64,000 bases of DNA, from positions 62,001-126,000 of the forward strand of contig JADJEQ010000019.1 of NCBI GenBank assembly GCA_016709025.1, in the 5' to 3' direction. The notes beneath the pieces are model-generated. The model made no database searches. It was given only the letters and a program-made list of their open reading frames with translations, and was not told where the DNA came from. This document shows, one piece after another, positions 1-8,481 of the stretch; the stretch's first letter is position 1; every line of letters starts with the position of its first letter. The position numbers and the translations under genes were made by a program. Source of the stretch: Bacteroidales bacterium. GTDB lineage: Bacteria; Bacteroidota; Bacteroidia; Bacteroidales; Lentimicrobiaceae.

Positions 1-45
1 CCTGTGCCCCCTGAGCCCTGAGCCCTGCGCCCTGTGCTCTGTGCT
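1..45. repeat. short-period intergenic repeat tract (CAGGGCN family)
   Basis: The tract is made of degenerate 7-nt steps built on CCCTGTG/CCCTGAG. On the minus strand, the coding strand of the neighbouring mntP gene, it reads CAGGGCN. It reaches the mntP stop codon itself: the stop lies in the GTGCTAA at the end of the tract. The same family, in the same orientation to the preceding stop, recurs near 10400 and 54230. Confidence 0.75.
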
Positions 46-613
46 AAAGGAGGTGTTCAGCCAGAATTTTGACACCGATTCCGATGAGGATCAGTCCACC
101 CAGCATTTCCATGCGCTTACCGAGTTTTGCCCCGGCTTTCTTGCCAAAAAGTATGCCCAGCATTGACATGATAAAAGTTACGCTTCCGATGATAATCACT
201 GGCAGCAGGATGGTTGTGGTATCCGGTGTTTGAAGAAAAGCAAAACTAACACCAACAATCAGGGCATCGATGCTTGTGGCCAGTGACATAGTCAATAAAA
301 CAACGGGTTTTAAAGGGTTGAAACTGTTCCTTTGCTCTTCGGGCTTCAGGCTTTCATAAATCATTTTCATTCCCAACAAGGCAAGCAGGCCAAAAGCGAT
401 CCAATGATCGAGGTAAGCGAGGTCGTCGCGCACTGTTAAGCCAGCCAGCCAGCCCAGCATTGGCATCAACGCCTGAAAAAAAGCCAGGGAGAAAGCAATG
501 ATGCAGGCTTTATAGAAACGGATTCCGGGTAATATCAGGCCACTGCTGACTGAGACGGCAAATGAATCGAATGAGAGGCCCAATGCCAGCAACAGTAATG
601 TTACAACTTCCAT
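44..613 (-). CDS. mntP: putative manganese efflux pump MntP
   Basis: This 189-residue protein is very hydrophobic and has the six-helix pattern and length of the MntP (YebN, DUF204) family, which exports excess Mn2+ across the inner membrane. The first helix carries LSFDSFAVSVSSG and the repeated half carries SLATSIDALIVGVSF. These are the two aspartate-containing signature segments, so the internal duplication typical of the family is visible. It starts with ATG at 613, and a TACTTTTG -7 box lies at 634-641 on the minus strand. The stop codon is embedded in an intergenic repeat tract. No manganese riboswitch (yybP-ykoY type) was recognised upstream. The family assignment is confident; the substrate is inferred from characterised relatives. 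Confidence 0.93.
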   Translation of the reverse strand: MEVVTLLLLALGLSFDSFAVSVSSGLILPGIRFYKACIIAFSLAFFQALMPMLGWLAGLTVRDDLAYLDHWIAFGLLALLGMKMIYESLKPEEQRNSFNPLKPVVLLTMSLATSIDALIVGVSFAFLQTPDTTTILLPVIIIGSVTFIMSMLGILFGKKAGAKLGKRMEMLGGLILIGIGVKILAEHLL

Positions 614-633
614 TTATCCGGATTGTGAGCCGG

Positions 634-641
634 CAAAAGTA
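634..641 (-). promoter_or_regulatory. -7 promoter box upstream of mntP
   Basis: The minus strand reads TACTTTTG, a full match to the Bacteroidota TAnnTTTG -7 consensus, about 20 nt before the mntP ATG. A clear TTG -33 box was not seen at the expected spacing. Confidence 0.5.
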
Positions 642-670
642 GAGGTTTTTAGCGAAACGGCCAATTACAG

Positions 671-1204
671 TTACCGAAGCAGATTTTGTTCGTAAAGTTT
701 CTGCAGCATTGTCAGTGATTCTGCAACAGATTCGGTGAGGCTGGTTCCGGAAATGGTGGCACCTGATACTGCATCAATGCTTTCACCGTAAACGGGAATA
801 TGATCAGGCGAAATTCCATTAAATCCGCTTAACCAATTTTTACTTTTTACAGCTCCACCATGTGAATCAGGATAATTCAAAATAGTTACTTCAATTATTT
901 TAAGATTGGTATCCACAATCATAGCGTACTCAAATTCATGGTAGCGTCCCCAGATTTTGTCGGCCATCAGCCACCCAAAACTTATGCCGTTTGTACGAAC
1001 TGCAAACCATTTTCCATCGGCATTTACGATATCAATATCGGTGATGCTGTCTGCAGCCAGATCAAGCCTGATAAGCTCAACCTTCACCCCTCGATTTAGA
1101 GAAGTAAGCGTTTGGTTCAGTTTTCTCGAACTATCCCTCGATAATACAGGTTCGTCCGACACCATCGAAACAGTTATAAAAAAGAGGATAAGAAGAATTT
1201 TCAT
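671..1204 (-). CDS. exported FMN-binding domain protein
   Basis: This 177-residue protein has an N-terminal signal peptide (hydrophobic residues 1-15) followed by one FMN-binding domain. The motif SGAT at residues 147-150, in the context DAVSGATISGTS, is the site where RnfG/NqrC-type proteins attach FMN through a phosphoester to the last threonine. A periplasmic flavoprotein is therefore expected, with FMN attached by an ApbE-type transferase encoded elsewhere. Length and single-domain build resemble stand-alone FMN_bind proteins rather than complete RnfG, which usually has a longer N-terminal membrane helix. It could be an electron carrier to a periplasmic reductase; the partner is not visible here. 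It lies 57 nt upstream of mntP on the same strand. Confidence 0.8.
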   Translation of the reverse strand: MKILLILFFITVSMVSDEPVLSRDSSRKLNQTLTSLNRGVKVELIRLDLAADSITDIDIVNADGKWFAVRTNGISFGWLMADKIWGRYHEFEYAMIVDTNLKIIEVTILNYPDSHGGAVKSKNWLSGFNGISPDHIPVYGESIDAVSGATISGTSLTESVAESLTMLQKLYEQNLLR

Positions 1205-1334
1205 AGATCAAACAATCTCTCCGGCAGGTTGGATTTAAGTAAAAACTGCGACAAGACCAGTATGGTATAATCCATGAGTAGGGAAAAAGTCATTTTATAA
1301 AAAAGTTGTTTCAGGGTTTCCGTAAGGGGGAAAT

Positions 1335-1364
1335 AAAAAACCGGGTCTAAAAAGAACCGGTTTT
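1335..1364 (-). terminator. intrinsic terminator after tRNA-Cys
   Basis: AAAACCGG (1337-1344) pairs with CCGGTTTT (1357-1364) around a 12-nt loop. On the minus strand the stem is followed by a T-rich run. It sits 3 nt beyond the tRNA-Cys 3' end. Confidence 0.65.
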
Positions 1365-1367
1365 GAG

Positions 1368-1438
1368 AGGTCTCGAGCGGATTCGAACCGCTGTAGAAGG
1401 TTTTGCAGACCTCTGCCTAGCCACTCGGCCACGAGACC
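1368..1438 (-). tRNA. tRNA-Cys (anticodon GCA)
   Basis: Read on the minus strand, a full cloverleaf folds. The acceptor stem GGTCTCG pairs with CGAGACC, and the D stem is GCC/GGC. The anticodon stem GAGGT/ACCTT encloses the loop CTGCAAA with anticodon GCA, and the T stem AGCGG/CCGCT encloses TTCGAAT. Discriminator base U73 fits cysteine identity. CCA is not encoded. Length is 71 nt. Confidence 0.95.
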
Positions 1439-1449
1439 CTGATGCGGTG

Positions 1450-1457
1450 CAAAAGTA
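1450..1457 (-). promoter_or_regulatory. -7 promoter box of tRNA-Cys
   Basis: TACTTTTG on the minus strand, 12 nt upstream of the mature tRNA 5' end, matches TAnnTTTG at every fixed position and fits a short leader. Confidence 0.6.
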
Positions 1458-1509
1458 CTAAAAATCTGAAATTGATAACGAAATTTTTTTTCAGTGGATT
1501 AAAAACCTG

Positions 1510-1734
1510 TTAATCAGTGTGTTTTAGTCTTTCGGGGTGTAGAACTGGATGGTTTTCTGCAAATATTGGCAGACACTCCGGGCACAGACAATAGTTGAAT
1601 TCATTGCTCAGTTTTTCAGCATACTCAGGTGATATGGTATAATTATAACACCAGCAACCTTCGGAATGAAGACACTCAAACTGCCGGCCACAGCGCGGGC
1701 AGGTTTTTAGAGCTGGATTTAACGAATCATTCAA
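1510..1734 (-). CDS. small cysteine-rich CWC-type protein
   Basis: This 74-residue protein has six cysteines in the pattern CPRCGRQFEC, then GCWCYN, then YCLCPECL. The WC pair after a glycine and the paired CxxC/CxC knuckles match the cysteine-rich CWC family (Cys_rich_CWC), presumed zinc-binding and of unknown role. Its start overlaps the end of folB by 8 nt, so the two are probably translated together. The downstream neighbour is tRNA-Cys, which is transcribed separately. Nothing in the sequence shows a link to folate metabolism beyond this coupling. Confidence 0.8.
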   Translation of the reverse strand: MNDSLNPALKTCPRCGRQFECLHSEGCWCYNYTISPEYAEKLSNEFNYCLCPECLPIFAENHPVLHPERLKHTD

Positions 1735-2092
1735 ATATATCGTCGCTGTTCAGGGTAACACAAACACGGTCAATCTTACCGCCGAGAGGTGGATTTAATT
1801 TCGAGATTTTTACCTCCGCATCGGTTACATCGGGAAAACGGGCATGCACGGCATGGAGTATCCGATGGGCCACGTGTTCAAGGAGATGGGATTTGTTCTC
1901 CATCTCCAGTTTAACCGTTTGATAAACGGTGAGATAATTTACTGTGTCGTGCAGATTATCGCTCCTTTCGGCCTGGTGGGTGTCGACCTGGATAAACAGG
2001 TCAACCATAAAGCGGGTGCCGATAACCTGCTCTTCCTTAAAATGGCCGTGGTAGGAAAAAAATTCCATTCCTTCGATCGAGATCATGCCCAT
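1727..2092 (-). CDS. folB: dihydroneopterin aldolase FolB
   Basis: FolB cleaves 7,8-dihydroneopterin to 6-hydroxymethyl-dihydropterin and glycolaldehyde in folate synthesis. The reading frame is open from 2110, but the internal ATG at 2092 (MGMISIEGM) is preferred. A TATCTTTG -7 box at 2108-2115 would put transcription start near 2100, and family members begin at this point. Visible family features are FFSYHGHFKEEQ near the N-terminus, with the active-site tyrosine/glutamate neighbourhood, and LNPPLGGK near the C-terminus with the conserved lysine. From 2092 the protein is about 121 residues, normal for the octameric enzyme. It is followed by the overlapping CWC gene. Confidence 0.92.
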   Translation of the reverse strand: MGMISIEGMEFFSYHGHFKEEQVIGTRFMVDLFIQVDTHQAERSDNLHDTVNYLTVYQTVKLEMENKSHLLEHVAHRILHAVHARFPDVTDAEVKISKLNPPLGGKIDRVCVTLNSDDIFE

Positions 2093-2107
2093 GGTTCGGG
2101 TTTTTAG

Positions 2108-2115
2108 CAAAGATA
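2108..2115 (-). promoter_or_regulatory. -7 box that decides the folB start
   Basis: TATCTTTG on the minus strand fits TAnnTTTG. It overlaps the upstream candidate start at 2110, which argues for initiation at 2092. Confidence 0.5.
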
Positions 2116-2531
2116 GCCAAAGAGAAGTAAAGAGTTGAAAGTAAAAAGTAAAAATTTAAGTTTCGGGAAGGCAGAAATCGGAAATCAGAAGTCGAGAATC
2201 AGAAGTGGGTTGACAAAGCAAGTTAAAACCATCCATATTGTGGAAAGGACCAAGGTTGTTCTCTAATATCTGACCCCTGTCTTTTCCTTCAACTATATTG
2301 GGAAATTCCATTTTGTTATAGCATCATAAAAAGCTGTCGGCTTAAATTTTTTGTTAATATTATGTTAAAGTAAATAATTGTATATCAATGAAATGAACTT
2401 GGTTACTCCCAATAGCGTTATATACTTGTGCCAACAAAGCAGTTGAATTTAATGATGAATTTTCATATCAGTAAAGTGAAAACAAACCTGAATAATAATT
2501 CAAATCCATTAACTGTAAAGTCCGGAAAACT
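2116..2531. repeat. gene-free stretch with GAAATCAGAAGTCGG-type repeats
   Basis: From about 2121 to 2206 the sequence consists of purine-rich near-repeats: first AGTAAAGAGT/GAAAGTAAAA, then GAAATCGGAAATCAGAAGTC. The same style of tract recurs at 36100-36300. The remaining part (2210-2531) is AT-rich with no open frame of note. It presumably holds the promoter of the following cupin gene, but no convincing box was found. Confidence 0.5.
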
Positions 2532-3078
2532 ATGAAAAGAGGAAATTTTATTGCATCTATTTTTACTTTAATAGTAACACCATTGTTTGCAATTCCTGAA
2601 ACAATTATAAATAATACTGGTATGGATAAAGGGTTTAAAATCAAAGCAGGAGAAGGCCGGATTCATGGACATATCAAATTAAAAGGGGTAAACTCCAATG
2701 TTCTGGATGTTAAAATATCCGGTGCCGACACCAATGGAGAACTTGCGATATTTGAACAAACATCACTCTCTCAGGGTAAAGGAACACCATTGCATATTCA
2801 CGATACCCAGGATGAAATCTTTTATGTTCTTGAAGGATCCTACTATTTTCAGGTTGGTGATGAAAAAGTAAATCTGACCATCGGCGACAGTATTTTTTTA
2901 CCCCGAAAAGGTGTCTGAAAAAGGGAAAATGAGCGTAGTGGTGCAACCGGCTGGAAAATTAGAGAACTTTTTTGTAACCATGTCTAAACTGGATCACGAA
3001 CCCACCCTCAAAGAAATTGAAAAGATTTTCGCCGATAATGAGATGCAGGTGGTCGGGCCGCCACTGGCAATTGATTAG
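2532..3078 (+). pseudogene. secreted cupin-domain protein, broken by an internal deletion
   Basis: Residues 1-21 form a signal peptide, followed by a single cupin barrel. Motif 1 is intact (HIHDTQDEIFYVLEG, with His, His and Glu ligands). Motif 2 runs GDSIFLPRK and then shifts frame to a stop at 2918. From 2911 the next frame continues with the family's usual C-terminal half (VSEKGKMSVVVQPAG ... FFVTMSKL) to a stop at 3078. Relatives have a PxxVPHxF-type segment with the last metal-binding His exactly at the joint. A deletion of about 20 nt (length 2 modulo 3) therefore explains both the frameshift and the missing His. A functional barrel is unlikely. What the enzyme or binding protein did is unknown. 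Confidence 0.72.
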
Positions 3079-3251
3079 TAAAAAGCAATAACCTAAAGAA
3101 GAAATTGAAATAACTGATTTTTTCAAAATAGAATGAAAAGATTTTATTTATTGATTTACCCGGGAACATCATCTTTTTCGGACACAAGCTAATTTGAAAT
3201 TCCTCTTTAAAAATATGTTTAACAAATTCAGGTCTTTAAATTTCTAAAATC

Positions 3252-3725
3252 ATGATCGACATCCCTGCACTCATTGCTACGGCTGCTTCGGCTGTTGGGC
3301 TATTTGATAAAATTGCCGACCAGGTTGAGCGTTTTATCAGAAAAAAAGATCCCCCTGTTGTTCCGCCGGAATTCAGAATGAAAATTGAAAAAGAAGGGGA
3401 TTCACTGGTAAGTAAAAACCAGGGTGTTGTGATGCAGCGTATAACCTTTGCTGATTTTGAAAAGTTACCGGATGATGTTTTATTGCATATCAAAACCCTG
3501 GAAAGGTCTATGCAAAACTATTATGCTATCTGGAGCGCTGTATATCCGACACTTTCACTTGAGATTGATCCGGTTAAGAAAGTTAAAATAGAATTGTCTT
3601 TAAGACAGGAAGTATTATCCATGAAAAATGATCTGGAAAGAATCTTAAAGTTTTTGGAAGACTGCGGATTCTGGTTGGACGATCACTATCTTGGGATCCG
3701 GGACACATTGAAGAACTATAATTGA
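3252..3725 (+). CDS. hypothetical helical protein (157 aa)
   Basis: I do not recognise this gene. It begins with an alanine-rich amphipathic segment (IPALIATAASAVGLFDKIADQ, about residues 4-23) and a basic/proline linker (RKKDPPVVPPEF). The rest is predicted alpha-helical with many Leu/Lys/Glu, and has no cysteine pairs or catalytic motif. There is no signal peptide or clear membrane span. It opens a run of AT-rich plus-strand genes (3252-7603) ending in a coiled-coil membrane protein. The N-terminal build is reminiscent of small adaptor-like domains found near conflict-system proteins, but this is only an impression. Confidence 0.6.
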   Translation: MIDIPALIATAASAVGLFDKIADQVERFIRKKDPPVVPPEFRMKIEKEGDSLVSKNQGVVMQRITFADFEKLPDDVLLHIKTLERSMQNYYAIWSAVYPTLSLEIDPVKKVKIELSLRQEVLSMKNDLERILKFLEDCGFWLDDHYLGIRDTLKNYN

Positions 3726-3856
3726 TCAAACCGGCCTTGGATAATCCATTTGCAAAGGTTATTATCCTGTCGGTTTCGCAGTTACATGGTAGTAAAACTC
3801 CTGGTATTTCATAAGAGTGAGAAACATAAATTAATAACCTGCATTAAACCGGTATC

Positions 3857-4507
3857 ATGTATGATCTGCCTTATCACAAAGAAAAAAATGAACAGGTAAT
3901 CAAGGAATTTATAGTTCAGTATCCTTTTGCTTTTCTGGCCGGAAGCGACTTGGAAAACAAACCTGTAGCCACACAGCTACCGCTTCTTATAAAAGAAAAG
4001 GATAGGAAAAAGTTCTTAAGGGGCCATATCATGAAAAATACGGATCACCATAAAGCCTTTTTGCAGAATAACAATGTTCTTGCAGTTTTCACCGGACATC
4101 ACGCTTATGTGAGCGGAACCTGGTATGATAATCCCTATCAGCCATCCACCTGGAATTACATGAGCGTGCATGCCAAAGGCATCATCCGGTTCCTGGATGA
4201 GGTTGCCCTTGTGGAGGTACTCCGGATGACAACACTTCATTTTGAAGACTATAATCCTCAGTCTGAAACGATCTTTGATAACCTTCCCCGGCCTACACCC
4301 AAAAAATTAATGAAGGCAATTGTAGCATTTGAAATTGAAATACAGGAAGTAGATACAGTTTTCAAACTGAGTCAGGACAGGGACGCTAAAAGCTATGAAA
4401 ATATTTTAGCTTGTCTCAGGATTCGGGGTGAAGCCGGGCAGGCGATTGCTGCAGAGATGGAGAAAAGAACCAGGGAAGTATTTAAAGATGACGTGGTTTT
4501 GGATTGA
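3857..4507 (+). CDS. PaiB-like FMN-binding protein
   Basis: At 216 residues this matches the PaiB/FMN_bind_2 family, a split-barrel flavin-binding fold first known from a Bacillus negative regulator of sporulation and protease genes. Family landmarks include MYDLPYH at the start, PFAFLAG and PVATQLPLL in the first strands, the GHIMKNTDHHK segment, FTGHHAYVS and the WNYMSVHAKG stretch. No helix-turn-helix is visible, so direct DNA binding cannot be claimed. Relatives are often better described as flavin or heme oxygenase-like barrels. It lies 131 nt after the 157-residue unknown gene on the same strand. Confidence 0.88.
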   Translation: MYDLPYHKEKNEQVIKEFIVQYPFAFLAGSDLENKPVATQLPLLIKEKDRKKFLRGHIMKNTDHHKAFLQNNNVLAVFTGHHAYVSGTWYDNPYQPSTWNYMSVHAKGIIRFLDEVALVEVLRMTTLHFEDYNPQSETIFDNLPRPTPKKLMKAIVAFEIEIQEVDTVFKLSQDRDAKSYENILACLRIRGEAGQAIAAEMEKRTREVFKDDVVLD

Positions 4508-4598
4508 GGATATTTAATCATCGTATGAAGTGAATATTCCCGGATCCTTTCCATGCAAATAAAGTTGTTCAATCTCTGAAAACGCAATTCATTCATTC

Positions 4599-4629
4599 TT
4601 GAAATCAACAACTTAATTGATTAAATTTG
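4599..4629 (+). promoter_or_regulatory. promoter upstream of the 116-aa gene
   Basis: TTG at 4599-4601, a 20-nt spacer and TAAATTTG at 4622-4629 fit the Bacteroidota -33/-7 pattern. The ATG follows at 4695. Confidence 0.5.
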
Positions 4630-4694
4630 TGTAAATAGTGGCAGGGTAATGAATCAAACATCGGTGTTTAACTTAACTCCTTAAAAAATGTACT

Positions 4695-5045
4695 ATGGCA
4701 GACTGGACGGAAAACAACCGGGCTTGTAAAACGCTCTGGACATCGCTTAAAATCATGAATCAGGTATTCGTCAACTTTGAGGAATGCGGGAATTTAAAGA
4801 TGCAGGATCTGACATTTTTCAATTCATTGGTTAGCAATGCAGTACTTATAAATGAGGCAACCATGATTGCAGACCAGCTTGATAATATTTTCCGTAAAGG
4901 AAGAGGGGCAATATTTGAAGACAATACCGACCGGACAAAGGCAATTGGCGCGATAGTAGCGATACTGGTGGATGGTGAAAAACAGGTCAGAGACCTGGCA
5001 TCAACCGTTGACGATGCATACAAATTTATTGCTGAACAAAAATAA
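4695..5045 (+). CDS. hypothetical helical protein (116 aa)
   Basis: I do not recognise this gene. The product is a small, cytosolic-looking, mostly helical protein with no signal peptide, membrane span or metal-binding pattern. It has two isolated cysteines, near residues 11 and 33. A mildly hydrophobic middle (AIGAIVAILVDGEKQ, about residues 80-95) is too short and charged for a membrane anchor. It has its own well-formed promoter 65 nt upstream and is followed after 85 nt by the outer-membrane protein gene. Confidence 0.55.
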   Translation: MADWTENNRACKTLWTSLKIMNQVFVNFEECGNLKMQDLTFFNSLVSNAVLINEATMIADQLDNIFRKGRGAIFEDNTDRTKAIGAIVAILVDGEKQVRDLASTVDDAYKFIAEQK

Positions 5046-5130
5046 AGTCAAGTAAAAAGTCTAAAGCGATGAGCTGAGCGCAGCCGAAGCTTAAAAAGTA
5101 AAAGGAATACATCACCAGTCGATCTTTCCA

Positions 5131-6308
5131 ATGAGAAAAATTATCTTGCTGACCCTATGGGGTTTAATTTCATTCACTACCTTTGGCCAGGTTTCAGGTG
5201 AACAAATCAATGGTTTGGTTGAAACATTTAAGGCCAACGGGAATAGTGAAGAGGAAATAAAAGAGAGGCTTAATGGACTGATAACCAGCCCTGAATTATA
5301 CAATACACTTTGGAAAAATTTCATAGATCAGGCCGTTGAGCATGACAGCATTAAATGGAAACTCCTGAGGGATTTGAATGTTCAGTTCAAAACTTTCCAA
5401 ACAGAAAACAATCCGGCGAATTCCCTGGGGTTTACCTACGACTTTAATTTTGATTATGCTTCCTTTAAAGAGAACAACAAAAACCGCATTTCCAATACAC
5501 TTGGATTATCGGCAACCGGGAATGTAGCAATCGACAAGAAGTTTAATCCATCCGATTTCCTTGAAACCAAAGTGCATTACAGCTATGCTCGTTTCAATGG
5601 AGGTGTTGTCACTAAAAGTAACAGGAGGTTTTTCTTAAGCTTGACAGCATTGAAGACCTGCTTGTTCAGGAGAAGGATATACGAAGTGTAAAGGCTCAGC
5701 AATTATGGGAGGAATTCGGCAAAAATTTGGAACTGTCAAATCAATACTACTACGGGATATCTCCGAAATTCGCATTTGAATCGAATCAGGATTTCTCCGC
5801 AAAACAGTTTACGCCGGGAATAACCATCAATCTGGGCGCAAAAGCCTGGAATAATTCCGGTACGCTGTCAAAACTAAACATCTTCGATTATCCGTTTGCG
5901 GTGTTAAGATTGATTACCGGAACGGATAGGCGGTTTACGCCCTATGGCTCCACTTTGCCCATAGTTGCGATTGTTTTTGATTATGTTGTTCCTTCAAGCG
6001 ACTCTGTAAGAAGCAAATTAGCCGGAAACCTAAATCCATATCCAAGGATAAAGTTTGAAACCGGATTCAGGACATTTATTACACGGATTAAAAAGGAAAA
6101 TATTTTCTTCAGTGCAAACTACAGGTTTTACCAGGAACTGAATGCACCCGCGGAAATTAAAAAAGAGGAACTGGATACCCATTCATATTTTGTCATGGCA
6201 TTGCAATCAACATCCGGATTCTATGTAAGTTATGCAAATGGTAAACTTCCGTTTGATGCAAAAGGAGATGAAATTTATTCAATAGGGTTTAGCTATAAGT
6301 TCGATTAG
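5131..6308 (+). pseudogene. outer-membrane beta-barrel-like protein with one frameshift
   Basis: Two frames form one gene. The first (5131-5691) has a signal peptide (MRKIILLTLWGLISFTTFGQ), a helical segment and the first beta strands. Near 5629-5640, at a TTTTT/CTTAAG run, the coding frame moves by -1. In the new frame translation continues without a break through KLDSIEDLLVQEKD and further beta strands to 6308, ending in FSYKFD. Alternating hydrophobic strands and a terminal phenylalanine-rich strand suggest an outer-membrane barrel. Joined length is about 392 residues. A single missing base would explain the break, and this could be a sequencing indel rather than real decay. The function is unknown. 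Confidence 0.65.
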
Positions 6309-6667
6309 GAACGACAGAACAAGCAAACAAACTCCGGAATATATAGGTAACAGGTTGAATCCACTTTGGTGAAGCGTGAAATGGTCAATGTTTGTAACCA
6401 GGGGATACCGCAGATTTTCAAGGAATACTGTTAAAGATATGTTAATGTATATAGTTGAAGAATAGACACATAAACACAATTGGCAACAAAATTGTTTAGG
6501 AATATTGATTGAAACAGGATTCATATGGGATCATATGGAGGGAAATTGACATCTTTTAGAACGATTGTCAGTCTCGATATGCTCTGAGACTGTCTGAACG
6601 CTAATTTTAAATTTTAAGAACCAGCGGATAGCAAGTAAACATTTCAATTACTTATAAAACTGATTTT
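6309..6667. other. gene-free spacer
   Basis: These 359 nt are AT-rich with no supported gene. The only structure seen is a direct repeat of TCATATGG at about 6521 and 6531. It presumably carries the promoter of the 311-residue membrane protein, but no clear -7 box was found. Confidence 0.4.
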
Positions 6668-7603
6668 ATGAGTGAAGAAAAGGAAATACAGGAAAGGATT
6701 CAAACTGCTCTCAAAGAAGAGAAAACTATTAAAGAAAGAATCAGGGAACAAACAAGCAAATTTGAAAAAGAAGCGGAAGAAATAAAGAAACATCTTGACA
6801 GCTTGCAGACTGATAAACAAAAAGTTGATGAAATATTAAAAGGGATTATTGAAATAGTAAGGGACGGTGAGAATCCGGATGTACGTACAATCTTATCTGA
6901 ATTGACAACTATACGTACAAAGCTGCATGGCTCATTGAATTCACTGTTGCCGATGTTGGTCAGTTTCCTGATAATATTGAGTTTATACGCTTTTTTATAT
7001 ATCAAAGGGGATATAACGGGTAACTCTTCAACGCTCGTTTTCGTTTTTGGAATTTTTGCTTTTATTATATTGAGTTTTCCACTGAGTTATATCTGGGAAT
7101 ATTGGCTTAAAAGAAAAGAAAGATGGCTTCTTGAACAAATAGGTAAATATAGGGTAACAGAAGAATTAAAGGATGAAGCAGATCCGGATGCATTTTTTAG
7201 AAAGCTTATACACATTAATTTTACACACATTGACAATTATTACCGGCAAACCCAGATTCAGGCCAACAAAAGTTTTTGGATTTCTCTTATTTGTTCCATC
7301 GCTGCATTCGGCATAATAATTTATGGGATTTATCTCATGAACTCAGAGAATACACAACCAGCATATATCACGACAGCCGCAGGAATTTTGAGTGAATTTA
7401 TTGCTGCAGTATTCTTTTATCTGTACAATAAGACTGTAAGTGAAATGGGAGAATATCATCAGAAATTAGTTCTTACTCAAAATGTCAGCCTTGCTATAAA
7501 AATCACACAGGATATCGCGGAGCCGGACGATAAAAAGAAAGCGCAGGTATTTATTATTGAACAATTAATCAAGGATATAAACCAACATATGCTTGTGAAA
7601 TAA
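6668..7603 (+). CDS. coiled-coil four-TM protein, TRADD-N-associated membrane-domain-like
   Basis: This 311-residue protein begins with a highly charged coiled coil (about residues 1-66, Glu/Lys heptads). It has four predicted membrane spans in two hairpins: about 93-112 with 121-141, and 202-223 with 232-252. The second hairpin is preceded by HIDNYYRQTQIQANKSFW. A YxxTxxQAxxSF sequence leading into a membrane hairpin resembles the two-TM domain associated with TRADD-N and other effector modules in bacterial conflict systems. That match is from memory of the family pattern and was not searched. A cytosolic helical tail (about 255-311) follows. It closes the 3.2-7.6 kb accessory run. A signalling or defence role is inference only. 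Confidence 0.6.
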   Translation: MSEEKEIQERIQTALKEEKTIKERIREQTSKFEKEAEEIKKHLDSLQTDKQKVDEILKGIIEIVRDGENPDVRTILSELTTIRTKLHGSLNSLLPMLVSFLIILSLYAFLYIKGDITGNSSTLVFVFGIFAFIILSFPLSYIWEYWLKRKERWLLEQIGKYRVTEELKDEADPDAFFRKLIHINFTHIDNYYRQTQIQANKSFWISLICSIAAFGIIIYGIYLMNSENTQPAYITTAAGILSEFIAAVFFYLYNKTVSEMGEYHQKLVLTQNVSLAIKITQDIAEPDDKKKAQVFIIEQLIKDINQHMLVK

Positions 7604-8481
7604 TTATTAATAATCCCTTTGAATTAAAAGGAAGCACAACCCGCCAACATTTGGGTTACTCCTGTTGACGCACAAACCCGGACGCGAATCCCGGTAACCT
7701 GAATATTTACTAACTTTTCACCACCATATCCGACGAATACAAAATTCATATAGCAATAAATCATTTTTTGTTTCATTCGCCACTGTGCAGTTCGTGCTAT
7801 TACAGGAAGATAAATCGTATAAGCAGATTATGGGTAGTAACAATAAGTTTTACAGAAAAATTCAGATTCCGGCCCCCCCATTCCGGAATATTGCCATCCC
7901 ATGTTGAAAAGGTATAAATTCAATTTTTCCTCGGGTGGTTTTTTTCACTGCTTTGTGGCTTCGCGAAAAGGTATAAATTCAGATTATTTTTTTGGCAAGG
8001 TGTCAATGCGGCAATACCAAACCTCATAATTCGATATTGGCAATCAGTGAATTATGGCGATTTTTTAACGGGGCCCGGATAATTCCCCATCGCACCGTCA
8101 TTTATCCTTTTGGGCAACTTCTGCTTTGAACCGGGGGCTCCGATGTATTTACTTTGCATTGAACCTCAAAAAATTCAGGACAAGCAAAAACGGATAAAAT
8201 TCTTATCGCTCTTTTAATGCCAGCTTCCGGAAAGCATCAGGTATGAATATCTGTTGCTTCCCCTGATTTCATCGGCCGACATGAAATGAACATTCATATA
8301 GTAGATGTTGTTTCGCATATTCCTGAAACCCGTTTGAGAACCAGACTGTCGATTTTTAAGCTCTTGTGATTGGAATTTACAAATACACCTGTAGGTGACA
8401 ATTCCCGGAAACTTAAATGGAACTTTCCAAAGAAAAATACCAGGTAAACTAAAACTAAAAGCCACAAATTAAAAACGCCTC
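7604..8481. other. 878-nt gene-free region with a 17-nt direct repeat
   Basis: No supported gene lies here on either strand. A 17-nt direct repeat (GAAAAGGTATAAATTCA) occurs at 7906-7922 and 7965-7981. Between the copies lies CTTTGTGGCTTCGCG, a fragment of a dispersed intergenic motif also seen at 48.3 and 60.8 kb. The region looks like decayed sequence, possibly a remnant insertion, but no transposase piece could be identified. Confidence 0.4.

Noticed and set aside
5044..5100. Palindrome-like GAGCTGAGCGCAGCCGAAGC as a terminator
   Set aside because: The stem is short and imperfect with no T run, so it was not listed.
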